Shown piece after piece: positions 60,536 to 64,000 of a DNA stretch of 64,000 bases. The stretch covers positions 3,596,001 to 3,660,000 of the forward strand of contig OW818686.1 in the NCBI GenBank assembly GCA_942493305.1, in the 5' to 3' direction. A program made the translations under genes and the position numbers. Within the stretch, counting starts at the first letter, position 1. Every line of letters starts with the position of its first letter. The notes under the pieces are model-generated. The model was not told where the DNA came from. It worked only from the letters and a program-made list of their open reading frames with translations, and did no database searches. This stretch comes from UBA7672 sp030824255. Its GTDB lineage: Bacteria; Pseudomonadota; Alphaproteobacteria; Caulobacterales; Hyphomonadaceae.

Positions 60536-62683
60536 CTAAACCGTTAGGTGCGCAACAGCCCGATAATCTGAGTCGAGTTCATAGAAGCGCCTGTGCGTTT
60601 CCCCCAAGCCTTCTTCGGCTGTATTGATACTGCGGCGGTGATGTCCCTGAGCGACTTTCATGGAGCGCATTCGCTCTGCACGGAACCTTATGATGAAGCT
60701 AGCCAGTGCTTCTCCGACTCCGCCGCCCAATTGGACAGCGCACGGCACGATCCCCCGCAGACCAACGATGACGAGCAAGAGGTACAGGAGCAGAGCTTCA
60801 GGGGATTCTGTGGGCCTGCCGGACTGCCATTCCAAATCCAGAAAACGAATAGATGCGGCGAAGGCGATTGCTCCAAGCGCAACCTCAAAGATGTAAACAA
60901 CGAATTCGGGCCACAATTTGCGATTGTCGGAGCCGAAAAGCTGCAGATGTCGCTCTATTGCCGCAGACGTTTCTTTCATCATTGCGAGCCGTTCCTCACG
61001 GCGCTTGCTGTGCTCGACGTTCCTTTCGAGAACTGCGTTGCGCGCACGTTCGAGTTGAACGGTGTACGGGTGGCGGACCTGCTTCTCCCAGTGCGGGAGT
61101 AAGTCAACGAGAAGTACATCACCGCGCCCTGTGAACGCGATCATCTTGCTTGAGGGAAGTCGCGGCCCAGCTTTGGCTGTCAAACGTCGCACTTCGCGGG
61201 GAGGTAGTTTGTAGTCTCCCCGCATCGACATTGCATGGCCGTAGGCAGTGGTTTCTTCATGCAAGCGCACCTCTGCCAACTCGCGCGCCATGGCCAGATA
61301 GAGCTGCGCAAGCCCATGTTCTCGCATATCCGATTGATACTGCATCGTGGCCGCAAGGTAGGAACTCTGAGCGAGCATATCGCCGACAGCTGCGCCTGCG
61401 CGCGCACCCTTGCAATCGGTCAGCATCGGCGTGGGTTGTGGCGGGGTTGGCGGAACAGGCGTTACGTAGGCGTTCACCCATAGATCCTGAGGCGCGTCCG
61501 TAAGCTGTTTGCGTGGAAGTTTCGCCTCGATGTCGCGAACCTCCGCTCGGCCGATCGCGTCAGCAACTATTCTGGCCGTTGAGTCATCGAATTCGCCCAT
61601 GCCAAAAAACATCACGACATCGGCTGCGCTGAAGAACTGCGCGGAGCCTTCAGGTTTGTACAGCTCGTGAATTTGAGCGATGTTTTGCCAGATTGTCCAA
61701 GTCTGAACGCCGTACGCAGTAAGGCCTGCCAGGTTACGCTGAAGGTCGGGCACGCGGCCCATGCAATAAGCCTCGTCCAGTAGGAATAAGCACCTCGTTG
61801 GCGCTCTGCTGGCATCAAGATCGCGCTGCATAACTGTCATTGCGTATTGCAGGAGCAGCTTGAGCAGCTCGGGCCTGACCACTGACTTGTCAAATGGCAG
61901 GCAGACGAAGAACGACAGCTTACCGTCTTTCAAGTCGCGCAGAGATACTGTGGATGTGGTCAGGCAGTTTGCGAGTTTCCTATCAGTCACGAGCCACTTG
62001 GTTTGGTCGAGAGCGGAGCGAACATACGACTCAGACTGGCGGTTCTGTGCAGCTGCTGAAATTCCGATGAGAGCGGCTTCTCGTATCAGACCACCGAGAT
62101 AGGGATGTTCAATCTCAGCCATCAGCTCGTACATCGTCGGGTCACGATGCGCTTTGCGCATTTGTTCCGCGACGGCTGGAAGGTGCTTTTGGTCTGGATC
62201 AGCAGCCAGAACGCAAAACGCCATGAAGCCCGCCACGACCGCCCGACCACCGTTATCCCAGACTGCATCATCGGCTTTGTGCCGAATTATCGATCCTTCC
62301 GCCAACGCCTCGATTGTGGAGGGCACCTCAGGGTCTTCGGGGTCCAGGTCCGCGAGCGGATTGAACGAAACCCTTAGGCGCTCGGGGATGTTGGCAACGC
62401 GATACGGATCGAGGGCCGCCACGCGCTGGCCCATGCGCTCGCGGTCTTCCCAAGAGGCGCTTACGTTCTCACCTTTCGGATCATTCCCGAAAACATTGTG
62501 AGGCCATCTCCGCAGGTTCTGCACTATGAGGGTCGCGCCTTTGCCAGACTGCGTGCCCGCGATCGTCATCAGATGGCGATAGGTTTCGATTCCAATTGCC
62601 TTGTCTGGCCCATTTTTGCCGAGGAAGATCGAGCCTTCCTCATAGGGATACTGGTCTACGTCGTCGAAAACCGGCTTAAGCAT
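60536..62683 (-). CDS. VirD4/TraG-like coupling protein (type IV secretion ATPase)
   Basis: The 715-residue protein has Walker A AGTQSGKGATLIVQNL (~42-51) and Walker B CLFLLDEAYCMG (~297-305), with FGNDPKGENVSASWEDRERMG, typical of coupling proteins that bring relaxase-bound DNA to a secretion channel. Unlike classical VirD4, the membrane segments lie in the C-terminal part (~595-665: VVYIFEVALGAIAFAASI, ALLLYLLLVIVGLRGIVP). AAGGAGG precedes the ATG. It belongs to the operon relaxase-hypothetical-coupling protein and would allow mobilization by another element's channel. Confidence 0.85.
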   Translation of the reverse strand: MLKPVFDDVDQYPYEEGSIFLGKNGPDKAIGIETYRHLMTIAGTQSGKGATLIVQNLRRWPHNVFGNDPKGENVSASWEDRERMGQRVAALDPYRVANIPERLRVSFNPLADLDPEDPEVPSTIEALAEGSIIRHKADDAVWDNGGRAVVAGFMAFCVLAADPDQKHLPAVAEQMRKAHRDPTMYELMAEIEHPYLGGLIREAALIGISAAAQNRQSESYVRSALDQTKWLVTDRKLANCLTTSTVSLRDLKDGKLSFFVCLPFDKSVVRPELLKLLLQYAMTVMQRDLDASRAPTRCLFLLDEAYCMGRVPDLQRNLAGLTAYGVQTWTIWQNIAQIHELYKPEGSAQFFSAADVVMFFGMGEFDDSTARIVADAIGRAEVRDIEAKLPRKQLTDAPQDLWVNAYVTPVPPTPPQPTPMLTDCKGARAGAAVGDMLAQSSYLAATMQYQSDMREHGLAQLYLAMARELAEVRLHEETTAYGHAMSMRGDYKLPPREVRRLTAKAGPRLPSSKMIAFTGRGDVLLVDLLPHWEKQVRHPYTVQLERARNAVLERNVEHSKRREERLAMMKETSAAIERHLQLFGSDNRKLWPEFVVYIFEVALGAIAFAASIRFLDLEWQSGRPTESPEALLLYLLLVIVGLRGIVPCAVQLGGGVGEALASFIIRFRAERMRSMKVAQGHHRRSINTAEEGLGETHRRFYELDSDYRAVAHLTV

Positions 62684-62704
62684 GTGAACCTCCTTCTCCG
62701 GTGA

Positions 62705-63193
62705 CTAGCGTTCAAGTCCGCCGCGTTCGCGTTGCTTGTCGCGCTTCTGCGCGCGCGATGGGTCCGCCTTCATGTTCCACGCTTCGCGAAGCTGTTCTGG
62801 CGTCGATCGCGGCTTCTCGCTGGACGACGGACCAGTGTTCCCGTTCCACGCCTGCTGGAATATCTGCGATGCTGCCTGTTGTGGTGGCGGGGGAGTTCTG
62901 TGAGCCCAGACCTCGCGCAGCTTGTCAGGGGCGGTGCGAGCAGCCGCTTCATTCTTCACAACCCAAGCATCAGCGGCTTTCCCGCGCATCTTGGGATAGA
63001 CGTGAGCGAAGGCTTCCTTTTCGATTTGCTGATCGGATTTTTGTTTGCCGACATTCTCCTTGATGTAGCTGACCGCAGGGCGCGGCATCGCCCTTCCGCC
63101 GATCGTGCGGTCATAGAGCCTGCGCTTCTCTGCTTCCGCTTTGAGCAGCTGCTTTCTGCCTTGCTCGATCATCTTGTGTTGGTCTTCGCCCAT
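62705..63193 (-). CDS. Hypothetical protein between relaxase and coupling protein
   Basis: The 162-residue protein is very hydrophilic and charged (DQHKMIEQGRKQLLKAEAEKRRLYDRTIGGRAMPRPAVSYIKENV) with a Pro/Gln-rich middle and a C-terminal Lys/Arg-rich end (DPSRAQKRDKQRERGG). AGGAG precedes the ATG. It lies 21 bp upstream of the coupling protein gene and 32 bp after the relaxase. An accessory role in DNA processing is plausible, no family recognised. Confidence 0.6.
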   Translation of the reverse strand: MGEDQHKMIEQGRKQLLKAEAEKRRLYDRTIGGRAMPRPAVSYIKENVGKQKSDQQIEKEAFAHVYPKMRGKAADAWVVKNEAAARTAPDKLREVWAHRTPPPPQQAASQIFQQAWNGNTGPSSSEKPRSTPEQLREAWNMKADPSRAQKRDKQRERGGLER

Positions 63194-63225
63194 AGGATTC
63201 TCCTCTGGCTGTTGGGAAGACGGGT

Positions 63226-64000
63226 CTATCTCTCGTGCCCGCGATCTCTCGTTGCGGTGCGACCAAGAGCGTGTGCAGGCCCGTCCTTCGAAGGACGGCT
63301 GAAGCGCATGAACTGGCTAAGGTCTTTGCGCAGCTCCAGCATTCGCTGGGCTTGCTTTGCGCGAACGGTTGCGATCTGCACTTGCAGCGCTCGACGCTCT
63401 TCTAGCTGCAGCTGAATTTGCGCATGGGCTTGTTCATCGTGCTTCTTGCGCATTGCTTGCGCGGCGCTCTCGTTCTCGCGGCGTAATTCCTGGTATCGAC
63501 CCGTTATGCGATCCCACAGCCCTCGAAGGCCGCGCGGGAGTCGCGCCTTGGCGGCGTGCAGAGCCTGAAGCTGTTCGGCCTGCTGATCGCGAGCCAGAGC
63601 CGCGCGAGTCTCTCGATGCTTAGCGCCCATATCGAGCTTTTGCTGGCTGAGAGGGCGAGCGCGCTCTTCAAATTGCTTTCGCGCGGCCTCGATGTGTTTT
63701 TTGACGGCTGGCGTTTGCCGCTCGCCAATGCGCATTTGCGCTTCGTCCACGCTTTCCAGGGTTGCGCTGTCGCCTAGACGCTCCCGTACTTCTTTCGTCT
63801 TGAGGCCGAGTGCGCGCGGCAGCGAGTGAACACTGCCAAATGAATCCACGACTACGTGTCCGCGCTTGTCGCCCCTCGCGAGATACATTCCGCGCTCTTC
63901 AAGTGCGCCTTTGAGGGCCTGCGCATTGTCCGCACGCTTCCAGCAGTCCTGAACGATTGTCTTTGCCCAGCGGGGGTCTTGCCCGAGCCGCTTGGCTTGT
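63226..64000 (-). CDS. Relaxase/mobilization protein, C-terminal part (runs off window)
   Basis: Reading on the minus strand from the window edge, the frame is open with WKRADNAQALKGALEERG-MYLARGDKRGHVVVDSFGSVHSLPRALG, the conserved block found C-terminal to MobA/VirD2-type relaxase domains. A Lys/Glu/Gln-rich helical tail follows, with a stop at 63226-63228. An internal ATG at 63888 should not be taken as the start. The nicking domain lies to the right of this window. It would cut and carry the element's DNA strand during transfer. Confidence 0.8.
   Translation of the reverse strand, partial: QAKRLGQDPRWAKTIVQDCWKRADNAQALKGALEERGMYLARGDKRGHVVVDSFGSVHSLPRALGLKTKEVRERLGDSATLESVDEAQMRIGERQTPAVKKHIEAARKQFEERARPLSQQKLDMGAKHRETRAALARDQQAEQLQALHAAKARLPRGLRGLWDRITGRYQELRRENESAAQAMRKKHDEQAHAQIQLQLEERRALQVQIATVRAKQAQRMLELRKDLSQFMRFSRPSKDGPAHALGRTATRDRGHER

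Larger units (their letters stand above)
45399..64000. mobile_element. Integrated mobilizable element with defence cargo (left end complete, right end beyond window)
   Basis: The region from the 3' end of tRNA-Tyr onwards carries a serine recombinase, defence genes (nuclease-fold protein, Lit-like protease, type I R-M operon, retron) and mobilization genes (coupling protein, relaxase). Many stretches are visibly AT-richer than the flanking core genome. No full mating-pair genes appear in the window, so it looks mobilizable rather than self-transmissible. The right attachment site, expected to repeat the tRNA-Tyr 3' sequence, is not in the window. Confidence 0.75.

Noticed and set aside
63226..63888. 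Reading the last gene as a complete 220-aa protein
   Set aside because: The frame is open to the window edge and the upstream codons give a conserved relaxase-type block, so it is a truncated longer gene.
45399..64000. Possible CRISPR array on the element
   Set aside because: No regular spaced direct repeats were seen anywhere in the window; the repeats found are palindromes or short tandem units.

Overview
This window reads as chromosomal DNA from a high-GC alphaproteobacterium, most likely in the Caulobacterales/Hyphomonadaceae range. This is inferred from a PodJ-like polarity factor with coiled coils, Sel1 repeats and a peptidoglycan-binding domain, alpha-type glutamate synthase and class II DAHP synthase genes, ATGA-coupled operons, and frequent GTG/TTG starts. 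I could not run a database search, so the genus is not fixed.

Positions 1-45.4 kb are core genome. In order: podJ-like gene; a TauE/SafE exporter coupled to a TIGR02186-type membrane protein; dnaB; alr coupled to an MlaE/MlaF lipid transporter pair (no MlaD seen); gltB-gltD; a three-gene 2-oxoacid:ferredoxin oxidoreductase operon with its own FAD/Fe-S electron carrier; nitronate monooxygenase; a COG2509-type FAD protein; an ArsR-like repressor with a tandem-palindrome operator and an AHSA1/SRPBCC protein; a peroxiredoxin-like/prolyl-4-hydroxylase fusion; gltX; two tandem aspartic proteases and two tandem MAPEG proteins; a Gfo/Idh/MocA oxidoreductase; HU; a MATE exporter; three small lipoproteins; aroG (class II) and asd; an M20 amidohydrolase; rlmB; and tRNA-Tyr(GTA). 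The asd-aroG pair is preceded by what looks like a complete aromatic amino-acid attenuator: a 23-codon leader peptide with F-F and Y-W, an antiterminator segment inside that leader, and an intrinsic terminator.

From tRNA-Tyr (45.31-45.40 kb) to the right edge lies an integrated mobilizable element that is not completed in the window. A large serine recombinase sits against the tRNA, and its last codons are read antisense through the tRNA gene. The cargo is anti-phage: a nuclease-fold protein, a Lit-like (peptidase U49) metalloprotease, and a five-gene type I restriction-modification operon (hsdM, hsdS, a NucS/DUF91-like nuclease, hsdR, YgjP-like metallopeptidase). It also carries a retron whose reverse transcriptase is fused to a C-terminal Toprim-like domain (retron Ec67/Eco2 type), with a recognisable msr-msd RNA gene just upstream. 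The right part carries mobilization genes: a VirD4/TraG-like coupling protein, a small hypothetical protein, and the C-terminal part of a relaxase that runs off the window. A cluster of perfect palindromes (60361-60430) between the retron and the coupling protein is unexplained.
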